Position numbers and translations under genes: made by a program. Below are positions 8,939 through 19,169 of a stretch of 64,000 nt of DNA, piece by piece; the first letter of the stretch is position 1, and every line of letters starts with the position of its first letter. This DNA is from Bryobacterales bacterium. Lineage in GTDB: Bacteria > Acidobacteriota > Terriglobia > Bryobacterales > Bryobacteraceae. Under the pieces are notes generated by a model. It saw nothing but the letters and a program-made list of their open reading frames with translations. It was not told the origin of the DNA and searched no databases. The stretch lies in the NCBI GenBank assembly GCA_020854055.1, contig JADZGD010000011.1, positions 109,555 through 173,554 on the forward strand, given 5' to 3'.

Positions 8939-10219
8939 TCATACCCGGATGCGGTCGTAGTCGAACGGTTCGTTCACCAGGTGATACAGCGGCTCACCGG
9001 TTCGCTGGAGGTAGTAAGTCTTCAGCGGAGTTCGCGGGAAATCCGAAAGTTTGCGCTCAACCGGCGCACCGTCCTTCCACTCGTAGATGGGAATCTCCCA
9101 CGGATTAAACGTATCGGTGAGGCCGCGCTCCTTGGCAATGCGAAACAGATTCACGTTGCCCGGTTCGTGCCCGCCCAGGTACATTCCGATAACGTCCAGC
9201 CGGAACGGGTTCTTGCCGAACAGGAGCATGTTGGTCAGATAATCACGGCCCACGCCGAACCCGTCGCCGTCCCGTCCGGAAATTCCTTCGATGATATTCA
9301 ACCCCGGTTTGATGACGCTGTGGTTGTCGCAGGTCTTGTGAGCCCAGATCTCCTGATGAACCGGGCTGAGCGCGGCAGTGCTGTCGTAGCGTGCGTACTT
9401 CATCCGCACATGGCTGTCGAAATAGCGCTGGATGCGGCTCTCGGCATTGCGGGCGATGTCGGGCTTCATGAAGTCTTCCACGCCGGTAACGCCGGCCCAG
9501 CCCGGGCAGAAACGCACAAAGGGTTTTACCACCAACCCCTGCACGTTCTTCACGGAAAGTGACATACACATGCCGTGTGCCTTCCACTTGGCAATGTTCA
9601 GCACCCAGGTGTCCGGTTCGTTGACCGGCGTATAGTGCGGAATACGCGAATAGACGACGGCGTCGGGAACACGGGACCAGGTCATCTCGAAATCATCGCG
9701 GAAGTGGCGCACGCGGCGGTCGGTCTCGTTCATTTCCACGCCGTACCGCTCATTGATATCCAAAAAGCCCCGGATATTCCAGTTCTGATACTGGTTGGCT
9801 TCGAGAAAGTGGAATTTCGTCAGACCCAACTCCTTGAGGCCGATCAGCATCCCCTCGTAGAAATCGGAGTCCGTGCCGGTGCCGAGAAAATCGGCGTCAG
9901 GCTTGCCTTTCACTCGAAAACTGGTGAAGTTCGGCTTCAGGATGATGCGGTGCGAGACGGGAATGCCGGGCTGATCCGCCGGAACCAGGATCTCGCGCGC
10001 CAGCGCCAGGCCCTCGCCGCGCTTGGCTTCGCTGGCAAACTTGTTCGCAACGTTGGTCCGTTTGATGAAAACGGCCTTGGGATTCGCCTCGACGAAAGGA
10101 TGAACGGCAAAGTAGTTACCCGGTGTGCGGGCAACCCCCGCCCGCAGGTTGGCTCCGGTCAGCAATCCCGTGGCAGCCATGCTACCCGAATACAGAAGCT
10201 CTCGCCGAGTGAGCGCCAT
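8939..10219 (-). CDS. Tat-exported DUF362 family protein
   Basis: The N-terminus MALTRRELLYSGSMAATGLL is a twin-arginine signal of the kind common in this phylum, so export of a folded, possibly cofactor-bearing protein is likely. The body matches DUF362-type proteins: a long Lys/Trp-rich stretch LNIAKWKAHGMCMSLSVKN at about 230-250, followed by QGLVVKPFVRFCPGW. DUF362 proteins are often tied to iron-sulfur proteins, but no ferredoxin-type cysteine cluster is seen here and no activity can be assigned. A good GGGAGGAA lies six bases before the ATG. The unusual open frame after the stop raises the possibility that the C-terminus is truncated. Confidence 0.8.
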   Translation of the reverse strand: MALTRRELLYSGSMAATGLLTGANLRAGVARTPGNYFAVHPFVEANPKAVFIKRTNVANKFASEAKRGEGLALAREILVPADQPGIPVSHRIILKPNFTSFRVKGKPDADFLGTGTDSDFYEGMLIGLKELGLTKFHFLEANQYQNWNIRGFLDINERYGVEMNETDRRVRHFRDDFEMTWSRVPDAVVYSRIPHYTPVNEPDTWVLNIAKWKAHGMCMSLSVKNVQGLVVKPFVRFCPGWAGVTGVEDFMKPDIARNAESRIQRYFDSHVRMKYARYDSTAALSPVHQEIWAHKTCDNHSVIKPGLNIIEGISGRDGDGFGVGRDYLTNMLLFGKNPFRLDVIGMYLGGHEPGNVNLFRIAKERGLTDTFNPWEIPIYEWKDGAPVERKLSDFPRTPLKTYYLQRTGEPLYHLVNEPFDYDRIRV

Positions 10220-10267
10220 GTCTGATTCCTCCCAGAATAAGAGCGCGTTACCTGCGTTGACACTATT

Positions 10268-11539
10268 CTATTCAAAAACGATGATTGCCACCTTACGAAT
10301 CTGGGGAACTTGAACTTCGGTGGTCTCTCCCCGGCGGACGGCCTGCAGCGCGGTGGGAGCCCCATCGGGACGAATCATGGTCGCCCGCCGGTAGTGACCC
10401 CGGATGCGGCTCTGCACTGCAACATCGATCGGTTGGCCGTAGTTCACCGCGATCAGCGCCGCCCCGTGGGGCGTGCCGACGGCGCGGGCCAGCACGGTGG
10501 GCGCTGCCCACAGCCGCACCGCCCGGTTCGGCTGGCCGACGAAATCGATCGCATCCAGCGCGAACTCGCTAGGATCGGAGATGCGCTCCTTATACCCCAC
10601 CACCGCGCCGGCGCCCAGCCGGTAAGTAATCCGGTCGGATTCCTCCTTGATCCGCTGCAACCCAGGCCCGCGCCACCATGCATCGGCCCCCGGCTCATCA
10701 ACGATCACCGTCGCGCCCCGCCGCGCATGATCGATAATGGCCGCGGCCGCCGCCGGACGCGACTTCTCAGCCAGGTTAACCGCCACCAGCACACGCACCG
10801 TTTGCGGATCGGGCCGCGGAGGCGCTACCAGCGGCGCCAGTGCCGGCGAGGCATTATTGCGCACCTGGAGGTTGGTAATTTCGGCCGTCTCCTCGCTATC
10901 CTCCACCAATGTCGTCAGCACCGGAACCGCCGGAAATCCGAACATCGCCCGCTGCTCCCGCAGCCACCGCGTGGTCCGGCCCAACTCGCCCCAGGCACTC
11001 ATCGCTTTCGGGTCGTTTTGTTCCAGCGCCTTGGTGAGGTCGCCATCCAGCGTCAGCAGGAAGTTCCCGCCCCAGGCCCAGGCCTCCACCAGAGCCAGTT
11101 CCAGCGATGAATAAGGCAGCAACCGCTCGGCCTTCACGCCCGCCTTTTCATTCGGCTGGTAGGCCAGCACCGCCGGGCGATTCGGGAATAACGCGCGCAA
11201 ATGCTGAACGCGAAAACCGTTGGCATCGAGCCACGGTTGATTGCTGGCGCTGGCAACCGCATTCGGATCCTCGGCCTTCCCCGGCTGGCTGATACCCGGC
11301 CAGATTCCGTCATCGAGCGCGCATATACCGGAAGCCGGAAGCTGCAACAGGGAATGGCAGGGCAGCGCGGCGCGGGGATGGATCGCGATCTCCCGCCGCC
11401 GGCAGGCTTCAGCGAATTCCGGCTTCGGGTGATCAAGCAGGATAGCCGTGATTCCTGCTTGCGAAAGCAGTTCCGCACCGGCGTGAGTCTGCATTTCCCA
11501 ACGCGCGGCAATATCGCGGCTAAAATCCAGGGGGCGCAT
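10268..11539 (-). CDS. Unknown protein, glycosidase-like architecture
   Basis: 423 residues from the ATG at 11539 (a TTG one codon earlier at 11542 is equally placed; GGAGG lies 8-11 bases upstream). No signal peptide is visible, so it is probably cytoplasmic. The N-terminal half carries patterns typical of TIM-barrel hydrolases, such as the hydrophobic strand NFLLTLDGDLTKALE at about 160-175. The central part (about 250-290) looks like a flavodoxin/GATase-type fold with VLVAVNLAEKSRP and GATVIVDEPGADAWW. The C-terminal third is beta-rich. Convergence of barrel, GATase-like domain and beta-sandwich recalls beta-galactosidase-type enzymes, but no catalytic pair is recognised. It lies 48 bases upstream of the DUF362 gene. 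Confidence 0.6.
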   Translation of the reverse strand: MRPLDFSRDIAARWEMQTHAGAELLSQAGITAILLDHPKPEFAEACRRREIAIHPRAALPCHSLLQLPASGICALDDGIWPGISQPGKAEDPNAVASASNQPWLDANGFRVQHLRALFPNRPAVLAYQPNEKAGVKAERLLPYSSLELALVEAWAWGGNFLLTLDGDLTKALEQNDPKAMSAWGELGRTTRWLREQRAMFGFPAVPVLTTLVEDSEETAEITNLQVRNNASPALAPLVAPPRPDPQTVRVLVAVNLAEKSRPAAAAAIIDHARRGATVIVDEPGADAWWRGPGLQRIKEESDRITYRLGAGAVVGYKERISDPSEFALDAIDFVGQPNRAVRLWAAPTVLARAVGTPHGAALIAVNYGQPIDVAVQSRIRGHYRRATMIRPDGAPTALQAVRRGETTEVQVPQIRKVAIIVFE

Positions 11540-11565
11540 CAATACCCCGGCCTCCGTGCCCGTCC

Positions 11566-11594
11566 TTGACAGCCACCGTCAATAGTAATACGTT
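11566..11594 (+). promoter_or_regulatory. Possible promoter of the DUF4091 gene, with dyad
   Basis: A consensus -35 TTGACA (11566-11571) lies 17 bp upstream of TACGTT (11589-11594), in the 91-bp divergent gap. The -35 is also the left arm of the dyad TTGAC-N7-GTCAA (11566-11582), which could be an operator. The -10 is weak. Confidence 0.4.
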
Positions 11595-11633
11595 TGGTAC
11601 TGCCTCGCAACAGAAGCGCCTGGAGAACCCGTC

Positions 11634-14600
11634 GTGATTCGTATCGTTGTAGCCGCCGTCTGGCTGCTGGCCGGACTGTCATTGTGCAGCGCCGAAGAAC
11701 CGATTATCGGAGCCGATTGGACGATGGAAACGGGTGCCGCTACGGGCCCGCCGGTCCCACTGCCATCGGCCGCCGCCGCCCAAAGCGTTCTGGTCACGGT
11801 GGGTGGTCAAGTGCTCCTGATCGATCCATCCGGCAGGCAAACGGCGGCGATGAAGCTCGACCGCCCGGCCGCCGCCGAAGCGGTCGCCGGCGTCCTCTGG
11901 AAGGACCACCGCACCGGCATCATCGCCGTCGACCTCTGGGGCTCGGTCTATTGCTTCAACCTTCAGGGCCAGCGCCTGTGGAAGTACTCGCGGGAAAGCA
12001 ATATGGGCAGCTACCGGCTGCCGGTACTGGCTGACCTCGATGGCGATGGCGCGCCGGAGATCCTGCTCACGGACAGCCTTGGCTACCTGATCGTCCTCGA
12101 CACCAACGGCCACTTGAAACTGGAGGTACGCGCGACCCACTACCGACTCAGCCCACCCGTAGCCGGCGACGTGGATGGCGATGGCAAACCGGAGATTCTG
12201 TTTGCCACCGAAGACCGCGAGCTGATCTCCATCAACCATCGCGGCGAAGTGCTGTGGACGCGCCAGCTTGCCGGACGGTTCGGCCGTTCCATGCCGCTGG
12301 TGGCCGACCTCAACGGTGACGGCCGCTACCAGTTGCTGATTCCCTCTTCCTATGTGCAGTTCAAGCCAGGCATCTGGGCGCTGGACGCCCGCACCGGCGG
12401 CCAACTGTGGAAGGCTGATTCGCAACTGCAAACCTATCAATCGACGGCGATCGCCGACCTCGATGGCGACGGCAACAACGAGATCCTGTTCGGCGACAAG
12501 AACACCCGCGTCTACTGTGTAAATACGCAGGGCAAACAACTCTGGTCAACGCAACTCGACGGCCGCGGCATCTTCTTCGCGCCGGCGGTGGCCGATCTGG
12601 AGGGCAACCGCCAGGCCACGATATTCCAGGTGGTGCGCGATGCCGGCGAAAACGGAAAGTCGCTCTACGCATTGAACGCGCGGGGCGAGATTCTGCAATC
12701 CGTGGCATTACCCGGCGGCGGAGCCAATTCGCCCTCGCTGGTGCGCTTTCAAGGGCAAGCCGAAGTGAAACTGCTGGTGAATACCCGCGGCGGTAAACTG
12801 GCCTGCTACCGCCTGTCTCAATCGCCGGGCCGGGCCAGGATGCTTTGGGCAAGCGTTCGCGGCAGCGGCGATGGCTCAGGCTTCTTCGCCTCCGCCAAAG
12901 CGAGCCGGCAGACCGCCGCGCGCCCGGCGCCCCTTCCGGCAGCCGAACGCCGCGAAGCCGTCGAAGGGGTCAACGACGTTCCCACCGGCGCCCTGCCCCA
13001 AGGCGCGGTCGCCTCCCTCCGGACGGTGGCGCCGGATGGAACCGTCCAGGCGCGCATCATACGCAATGACGCGGATGCCTTCCGGGTAAACGGCAATTTC
13101 ACCGCGGCCGCTCCAGGCCGCTACAAGGTCTCGCTGACGGTGCTGGAGGCCAACGGAAACCGCGTAACGGCGCGCCGCGAATTTGACTACGCACTGGCCC
13201 CCGCCTTCGCCGCTATCCGCCGGCGGCAGGCCCGCTTCGAGTCGCAAGCGCGCAGCCTTGGGGCTAAGCTCGGCTCACGCGCCGATCTTAGGGACTGGGC
13301 TATCGCAGAGACCAGGGCTTTACTCTCATTTGCCGAAAGCACCCGAACAGCCAGCGCGTTCAACGACCTGCGCGCCGCCCACCGCTACTACACCTCGCTG
13401 CTCGAACGCCTCGCCGCGGACCCGCCGGTAGCAGACGCCGTCGTTTATGCAATCGCCGACCCATGGACGGAACTGGATGCGGCCGCCTTCCTCAAGAGCT
13501 CCCCGCCACCGCCCAATCGCATCGCCGTCCGCATGGTGGGTAACGAGTACGAATCGGCGGCCTTCACGCTAACCAATCTCCAAACCCGGACGGCGTCCTT
13601 CCGCATTGCCGTGGACGCAATCGGCTCCGTTCCATCACCCAAGGTCGTGGCGGTTCGCGAAGTGCCGTTGGTAACCAACGCCTATCCCCGCCAACCGGCC
13701 GAGGACGTGCTGCCGAAACTGGGCGAGGGGCAACTGATCCGCCTGGGGCCACTCGAAACACGCAAGGTATGGTTGACCATCTGCAGCCGGGAACTCGCCG
13801 CCGGGGATCATCACACGCCGATCCGCATCGGCGATCTGGCCTCGCCGCGGGAACCGCTCCAGGCCGGGCTCGACATTCACGTCGCCAACGTCCGGCTTCC
13901 GGACAAACGAAGCTACCGCGAACAGAACTGGCTCTACTTTCCCGGCGGCCAGCCGGACAACGACCTGGAAAACAGCACGTACGTTGATGCCCTCGATCAC
14001 GGCATCAACGTCTTCAACCTCTCCCCGATTACTCTCCGCGTGGATACCGAAGGAAATGTACAGAGTGCCGCTCTGGCGGCCCACGACCGGATGATCGCCA
14101 AGCTCCGCGGCCATGTGCTTTTCCTGATTATGGGCTCGGTGAACGTGGAGTGGCCCAAAGGCTACCAGCCCGCGCCGGCGCTTGAAGAAAAGACATATGG
14201 CAGGGCGATCCGCTGGTACTCCGCCCACATGAAGCGGCTCGGCCTCAATTACTCCGACTACGCGCTCTACATTCAGGATGAGCCCGGCCTGATGGGCTAC
14301 GACAAGAACTACCAGCGTTGGATGACGAATCTCAAACGAATCAAAGCAGCCGACCCGGAGATCCACCTCTATGCCGACCCGGCCGGCGGAGCCAAACCCG
14401 AAATTCTCAAGCCGGTGGCGCACCTTCTCTCCATCATCCAACCCGACCTCCACCTGATCCGCGAAGACCCGGCGGGCATGAAGTCCATCGCCGCATCGGC
14501 TCAATACTGGCAATACGAAGCGCCGGCCGATCAGCGCCACCTCGATCCGTTGGGCTTCTACCGCATGAAGCCCTGGGTCTCCTACCAAATGGGAATGACC

Positions 14601-14951
14601 GGCGGCGGTTACTGGGTTTATCAGTCCACGCCCTTCTGGTTCCTCGACCCGAATCTGGGTACCGAATACGGGTCGGTCTACCCCACCGCGTCCGGCCCGG
14701 TGACCACCAAGCGCTGGGAGGCCTCGCGCGACGGCATCGAAGATTACGAACTGCTGACCATGCTTCACAACCGGGCCGCCAATTCCCCTGAAGCGCAAAA
14801 GCTGCTCGAAGACGCGGTAGCCTTCGTAACCGCCGGACAGCAGAACGTGAGCGACATCAGCCGCCAACTGCGCTCCTATACGCCGGATTTCAAGACCTGG
14901 ATGGAGTACCGTGAAAGGATCGTTACCATGCTCGAGAGGCTTTCTCAATGA
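11634..14951 (+). CDS. Secreted beta-propeller plus DUF4091 (glycosidase-like) protein
   Basis: A 1105-residue exported protein starting at GTG with signal peptide VIRIVVAAVWLLAGLSLCSA. Residues of roughly 40-420 form a beta-propeller with at least four calcium-loop repeats (DLDGDGAPEI, DVDGDGKPEI, DLNGDGRYQL, DLDGDGNNEI) alternating with PQQ-like blades (GEVLWTRQL, GKQLWSTQL). A linker with helical segments follows (about 430-600). The C-terminal part, about 620-1105, resembles DUF4091/GH123-type barrels, with SDYALYIQDEPGLMGYD, MTGGGYWVYQSTPFW and the closing RWEASRDGIEDYELL. The propeller may bind substrate or metal and the barrel hydrolyse an amino-sugar glycan; substrate unknown. The stop overlaps the next start (ATGA). 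Confidence 0.8.
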   Translation: MIRIVVAAVWLLAGLSLCSAEEPIIGADWTMETGAATGPPVPLPSAAAAQSVLVTVGGQVLLIDPSGRQTAAMKLDRPAAAEAVAGVLWKDHRTGIIAVDLWGSVYCFNLQGQRLWKYSRESNMGSYRLPVLADLDGDGAPEILLTDSLGYLIVLDTNGHLKLEVRATHYRLSPPVAGDVDGDGKPEILFATEDRELISINHRGEVLWTRQLAGRFGRSMPLVADLNGDGRYQLLIPSSYVQFKPGIWALDARTGGQLWKADSQLQTYQSTAIADLDGDGNNEILFGDKNTRVYCVNTQGKQLWSTQLDGRGIFFAPAVADLEGNRQATIFQVVRDAGENGKSLYALNARGEILQSVALPGGGANSPSLVRFQGQAEVKLLVNTRGGKLACYRLSQSPGRARMLWASVRGSGDGSGFFASAKASRQTAARPAPLPAAERREAVEGVNDVPTGALPQGAVASLRTVAPDGTVQARIIRNDADAFRVNGNFTAAAPGRYKVSLTVLEANGNRVTARREFDYALAPAFAAIRRRQARFESQARSLGAKLGSRADLRDWAIAETRALLSFAESTRTASAFNDLRAAHRYYTSLLERLAADPPVADAVVYAIADPWTELDAAAFLKSSPPPPNRIAVRMVGNEYESAAFTLTNLQTRTASFRIAVDAIGSVPSPKVVAVREVPLVTNAYPRQPAEDVLPKLGEGQLIRLGPLETRKVWLTICSRELAAGDHHTPIRIGDLASPREPLQAGLDIHVANVRLPDKRSYREQNWLYFPGGQPDNDLENSTYVDALDHGINVFNLSPITLRVDTEGNVQSAALAAHDRMIAKLRGHVLFLIMGSVNVEWPKGYQPAPALEEKTYGRAIRWYSAHMKRLGLNYSDYALYIQDEPGLMGYDKNYQRWMTNLKRIKAADPEIHLYADPAGGAKPEILKPVAHLLSIIQPDLHLIREDPAGMKSIAASAQYWQYEAPADQRHLDPLGFYRMKPWVSYQMGMTGGGYWVYQSTPFWFLDPNLGTEYGSVYPTASGPVTTKRWEASRDGIEDYELLTMLHNRAANSPEAQKLLEDAVAFVTAGQQNVSDISRQLRSYTPDFKTWMEYRERIVTMLERLSQ

Positions 14952-16156
14952 GATTGAACCGCAGAGAATTCGTGGCCGCGGCCACCGGAGCCCTGGCCCG
15001 CGCGGCTGTGTACGCCCCGCTAACCGACACCGACGGCATGATGTTGGTGAATGGCAAGCGCACCTTCGCCATCGGCTCCTACTACCTGCCCAATGGACCC
15101 GATGGTTGGGAGCGTGCTCGTGATGCGGGATTCCAGTTCATCCACACCGGCCCCAAAAAAGATGCCATGGACAAGGCCCACTCACTCGGCATGCGCACAT
15201 GGGCCTCAGTCGGTTCCATCAAACCATCCACCCGCGCCGCCGACCAGGAGCGCATCCGTAAACTGGTGATGGAGTATAAGGACCACCCCGCGCTGCTGTT
15301 CTGGGAAACCGAGGATGAGCCCTCCTATATCTGGCGAAAGACGGAAGCCCGCATCCCTCCCGAAGTGATTCGCGAGACTTACCGGTTCCTCAAAACGCTA
15401 GACCCCGGGCACGGCGTCTACCTGAACCATGCCCCCACCAACCTGGTGAGCACCCTCAAAAAGTACAATCCCGGCGGCGACTTCCTCGCCACCGACATCT
15501 ACCCGGTGATCCCCCACGGCATCCGTCCGTCCTATGCCCTTCATGACGACGGCCGCCAGGGCGATTTCCTCAACACCTACATCAGCCAGGTGGGCCAGTA
15601 CGCCGATAAGATCCGCCAGGTAGCCGGACCCCGGCGCGCCACCTTCATGGTGCTACAGGCATTCGCCTGGGAGAATCTGCGCGACAAGGACCGGGATCCG
15701 AAGATGATCCTCTTCCCCACCCGCGCCCAGTTGCGCTTCATGCAATACCAGACCATCGTCCACGGAGCCAACGGAATCATCTACTGGGGTCTATCCTTCA
15801 CCCCGGCTGGACACCCGTTCTGGGACGACCTGGCCGCCGCCACCAGGGAGTTGAAAACGGTCGCGGAAAGCCTGGCCGCGCGGCCGCTGCCGCTGGCGGT
15901 TCAAAAGGCGTACCATGACACCGGCCACTCCCTCGATCGCGGCATCGAATGGGTCGCCAAGCCAGCCCCCGGCGGCGCGCTGCTGATCGCCGTCAACGCC
16001 GACTGCAATCCGGTGGATGTCACCCTCAGCGGTCTCGCCAACTACCGCTCGGCCGAACTGCTGTTCACCGCTGGCCGCGGAACCGGCCTTCACCAGAACG
16101 CCTTACGGGAACGGTTCGAGCCTTTCGGCGCGCGCGTCTGGCATCTCAAACACTGA
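14948..16156 (+). CDS. Tat-exported glycoside hydrolase-like TIM barrel
   Basis: 402 residues beginning MRLNRREFVAAATGALARA, a twin-arginine signal. The mature part looks like a clan-A-type (GH2/GH5-like) barrel: GKRTFAIGSYYLPNGPDGW near 38-56, YKDHPALLFWETEDEPSY near 110-127, where WETEDEP fits the conserved acid-catalyst strand, and the late strand GANGIIYWGLSF near 272-283. A small beta-domain closes the protein. Translationally coupled to the DUF4091 gene by ATGA, so the two probably act on the same extracytoplasmic glycan. The exact family and substrate are not recognised. It ends nine bases before the convergent rpiA stop. Confidence 0.7.
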   Translation: MRLNRREFVAAATGALARAAVYAPLTDTDGMMLVNGKRTFAIGSYYLPNGPDGWERARDAGFQFIHTGPKKDAMDKAHSLGMRTWASVGSIKPSTRAADQERIRKLVMEYKDHPALLFWETEDEPSYIWRKTEARIPPEVIRETYRFLKTLDPGHGVYLNHAPTNLVSTLKKYNPGGDFLATDIYPVIPHGIRPSYALHDDGRQGDFLNTYISQVGQYADKIRQVAGPRRATFMVLQAFAWENLRDKDRDPKMILFPTRAQLRFMQYQTIVHGANGIIYWGLSFTPAGHPFWDDLAAATRELKTVAESLAARPLPLAVQKAYHDTGHSLDRGIEWVAKPAPGGALLIAVNADCNPVDVTLSGLANYRSAELLFTAGRGTGLHQNALRERFEPFGARVWHLKH

Positions 16157-16165
16157 TCGCGCCGC

Positions 16166-16855
16166 TCAACGGCGGAAGATAGTAACACCCGCGTCGCCGG
16201 CGAGATGCACCTCGCTGGCGATTCCCAGAAACAAACCGTGCTCCACCACGCCAACCGTCGCGTCCAGTTTTGAAGCAAGCAAACCTGCGTCCGCAATCGG
16301 ACCGAACGCGCAGTCCAGAATGTAGTGTCCGCCGTCGGTGCGAAACGGAACCCCATCCGCCGCGCGCCGCAACTCAGCCACCGCCCCCAGCGCCTCGATC
16401 CGGCGCGCCGCCAGCGGCCAGCCGAAAGGAATCACCTCCACCGGTATCCGCGCCCTGGCGCCCAGACGCTCCACTAACTTGCGGTCATCGGCGACAACAA
16501 TCATCCTCCTGCTCGCCGAAGCGACAATCTTTTCGCGCAACAGCGCGCCGCCCAGGCCCTTGGTCAGATTCAGCGTGCCGAGCTCTACCTCGTCGGCCCC
16601 GTCGATCGTCAAATCCAGTGCCCCGCTGTCGTCGAGCGACGCCAACCGGATCCCCTCCGCTTCCGCGTGCGCCGCCGTGGCATCGGAAGTCGGAACGGCC
16701 GTGATCGTCAGCCCCGCGCGCACCCGCCGCCCTAGTGCCTCCACCACAAAGCGCGCCGTGGAACCGGTTCCCAGTCCAACCAGCATTCCAGGCTGCACCA
16801 GTTGGGCCGCGGAATTTGCCGCGGCGCGCTTTTTCTCGCTAACTTCTTCGGCCAT
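16166..16855 (-). CDS. rpiA: Ribose-5-phosphate isomerase A
   Basis: Interconverts ribose 5-phosphate and ribulose 5-phosphate in the pentose phosphate pathway. The ATG at 16855 is chosen over upstream in-frame ATGs because GAGGA lies five bases before it and the protein then begins [20 protein letters not shown] like the family, giving 229 residues. The substrate loop [10 protein letters not shown] is at about 27-36, and [11 protein letters not shown] and the lysine-containing [13 protein letters not shown] follow as expected for RpiA. Divergent from the cupin gene by 105 bp. Confidence 0.95.
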   Translation of the reverse strand: MAEEVSEKKRAAANSAAQLVQPGMLVGLGTGSTARFVVEALGRRVRAGLTITAVPTSDATAAHAEAEGIRLASLDDSGALDLTIDGADEVELGTLNLTKGLGGALLREKIVASASRRMIVVADDRKLVERLGARARIPVEVIPFGWPLAARRIEALGAVAELRRAADGVPFRTDGGHYILDCAFGPIADAGLLASKLDATVGVVEHGLFLGIASEVHLAGDAGVTIFRR

Positions 16856-16960
16856 CGTGTTCCTCATCCATGCCTGCCGGCATCCGCATTCTCCGGTATC
16901 GAGATTAGCAATTCCCTCCATCCCCGTCTCATCCTTCGGCCAAAAGGTAGAATTGAGCCC

Positions 16961-18211
16961 ATGAGCAACCTCCAGTCCAGCTCCGGTGATATCGCTCTGC
17001 TGCGGCAGGCGCTCGATGCGGGAGAAGGCATCTTCCGAATGGCCCCCTGCTGGGTGCCCCGATCCTTCCTGATGCCCGGCGGCAGGCTAAGGCTCGCCAC
17101 CGAGGACCTCTATGCCCTCGGCGCCCACCGCGGCGGCATTGACGAGCGATGGCTCTGCTCCACTACGCCTGCCGACAACGGCCCCGGCACGCCCGAAGAC
17201 GAAGGCTTGAGCTACATCGCGGCCGGCGGCAAGAAGGTGCTGTTGAAAAAGGCGATCGATGCAATGGGAGACCGCTTCCTGGGCGCCGCCGTAATGCGCG
17301 AGCAGGGCGGCTGGAACGCGCTTTCGAAGCTCTTCGACAACCTCGGCCCCATCCCCCACCACCTCCACCAGAACGAACACTTCGCGCGTCTGGTAGGCCG
17401 CAACCCCAAGCCCGAAGCCTACTACTTTCCGCCGCAATACAACTTCAAACCGAATAACTTTCCCTATTCCTTCATGGGGCTCGAACCCGGCACCACGCCG
17501 GACGACATCCGCCGCTGCCTGGAGCGCTGGGACGAAGGCGACAACGGCGTACTGGAATATTCCAAAGCCTACAAACTGAAACCGGGCACCGGCTGGCAGA
17601 TCGACCCCGGGGTACTCCACGCCCCCGGTTCGCTAGTCACCTATGAACCCCAGGTAAACTCCGATGTGTTTGCCGTCTATCAGTCGCTGCTGGAATCGCG
17701 CCCCGTATCCTGGTCCCTGCTGGTGAAAGACGTTCCCCCCGAAAAGCACCATGACCTCGACTACATGCTGGAAATGATCGACTGGCCGGCCAATCTCGAA
17801 CCCGAATTCGCCCGCAACCGCCGATTTATTCCCCGCCCGGTAAAGGACGAGGCCGAAATGCGCGACGCCGGCTACACCGAAAAGTGGGTCACCTGGTCCA
17901 CCCGCCACTATTCGGCCAAGGAGCTGACCGTGTTGCCGGGCCGCTCGGCAACCATCCGCGACGGCGCGGCGTATGGCGCGCTGGTGGTCCAGGGCCGGGG
18001 CATGTTCGGCCCGCTTCCCGCTGAGTCGCCCACCATGATCCGCTACGGCCAGATGACCGCTGACGAGTTCTTCGTCACCGCCGCCGCCGCCCAAAGTGGT
18101 ATCGTGATCGAGAATCGAAGCAAGACCGAAAACCTGGTGATGTTGAAGCACTTCGGGCCGGATAACCCGGATGCCGAATCATTAGTGGGGAAAAAACCAT
18201 ATGAAGCGTAG
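16961..18211 (+). CDS. Cupin-fold phosphomannose-isomerase-like protein
   Basis: 416 cytoplasmic residues. The segment [18 protein letters not shown] (near 130-147) supplies clustered histidines and a glutamate suited to a metal site, and [13 protein letters not shown] (near 210-222) is the second cupin motif; both resemble type I/II mannose-6-phosphate isomerases. A second cupin barrel follows (about 300-400, with [16 protein letters not shown]). It probably isomerises a sugar or sugar phosphate in the operon with the isomerase/epimerase, Gfo/Idh/MocA and DUF1080 genes downstream; its last bases overlap the next gene start (18201). True substrate unknown. The ATG at 16961 follows a weak AAGG. 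Confidence 0.75.
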   Translation: MSNLQSSSGDIALLRQALDAGEGIFRMAPCWVPRSFLMPGGRLRLATEDLYALGAHRGGIDERWLCSTTPADNGPGTPEDEGLSYIAAGGKKVLLKKAIDAMGDRFLGAAVMREQGGWNALSKLFDNLGPIPHHLHQNEHFARLVGRNPKPEAYYFPPQYNFKPNNFPYSFMGLEPGTTPDDIRRCLERWDEGDNGVLEYSKAYKLKPGTGWQIDPGVLHAPGSLVTYEPQVNSDVFAVYQSLLESRPVSWSLLVKDVPPEKHHDLDYMLEMIDWPANLEPEFARNRRFIPRPVKDEAEMRDAGYTEKWVTWSTRHYSAKELTVLPGRSATIRDGAAYGALVVQGRGMFGPLPAESPTMIRYGQMTADEFFVTAAAAQSGIVIENRSKTENLVMLKHFGPDNPDAESLVGKKPYEA

Positions 18212-19169
18212 TTCAATCGGTTCATGGGCATATACGATCGGACCCTATGCGGCCGATCCGATCGACTTTGAGACCGTCTGCGACAAGCTACAACAGTTAG
18301 GCTTTCAGGGAGTGGAGTTGGGCGCATTCCCGCCGCATCCCAATCCCGGCAACCCCAACGGGCCGGATGATAACTGGCCCGGCGCGATGCCGGAACCCAG
18401 CCAGCGCGCCGAGTTAAAGGCGCGCCTTGCCGAACGCGGTCTGGGCTTGAGCGGCATGGCCGCCAACCTCTGGGGAGAGAAACTGCTGAACACCGCCGAC
18501 AACTCCAAGTACATTGCCGAGTTCACCAGGAACGCCGTCTTCGCCCGCGATCTGGGCATCGGGGGCATTCGCGTGGATTCGGTTCAACCACCCACCATCC
18601 TTCGCGAAATCGACTACACCACGGCCATGAATCGCGCCGTCAGCGCCTGGCAAACCTGCTCGGCCATCGCCGCCGATCACGGCCTCCAGATAGCATGGGA
18701 GTTCGAACCCGGCTTCGCCTTCAACAAACCAAGCGACATCGTGCGCATCCACGACGCCGTCAATCGCGATAACTTCGGCATCCTTTACGACACCTGCCAC
18801 GGCCAGATGGTAGGCGTAAAGGGCGCCCGCCAGGAAGGTGAAAAGGAGGTCTTCGCCTCCCAACTCGACTTCATCCGCCTGCTTTCCGGCCGTATCACAC
18901 ACCTCCACCTGATCGATTCGGACAACACCTGCCACAAGGACGCCAACGGAGAGGACGAAACCTCCACCCATCCCCCCTTCGGCCTGGGCATCCTCGACAT
19001 GGACGCCATCATGCCCGAACTGGTGCGCGCCTCCCGTGTGCCCCACGACTGGTGGACCATCGACCTCTGCTTCTGGCCCGACGCCTGGAGCGCCACCGCC
19101 GCCTGCAAGACGCGCCTGGATCAGTTGATCGCCGCCTACGGCAACCACCGGGAGGGAGCCTCCGCATGA
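18201..19169 (+). CDS. Sugar phosphate isomerase/epimerase (xylose-isomerase-like TIM barrel)
   Basis: 322 residues of the AP endonuclease 2/xylose-isomerase-like fold. It opens [15 protein letters not shown], continues [18 protein letters not shown], and has the metal-ligand strands WEFEPGFAF (Glu), [10 protein letters not shown] (Asp, His) and [12 protein letters not shown] (His). These are the positions that hold the divalent metal in this superfamily. It overlaps the cupin gene by 11 bases and the following oxidoreductase by four (ATGA), so it belongs to one operon of keto- or aldo-sugar conversion. Confidence 0.85.
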   Translation: MKRSSIGSWAYTIGPYAADPIDFETVCDKLQQLGFQGVELGAFPPHPNPGNPNGPDDNWPGAMPEPSQRAELKARLAERGLGLSGMAANLWGEKLLNTADNSKYIAEFTRNAVFARDLGIGGIRVDSVQPPTILREIDYTTAMNRAVSAWQTCSAIAADHGLQIAWEFEPGFAFNKPSDIVRIHDAVNRDNFGILYDTCHGQMVGVKGARQEGEKEVFASQLDFIRLLSGRITHLHLIDSDNTCHKDANGEDETSTHPPFGLGILDMDAIMPELVRASRVPHDWWTIDLCFWPDAWSATAACKTRLDQLIAAYGNHREGASA

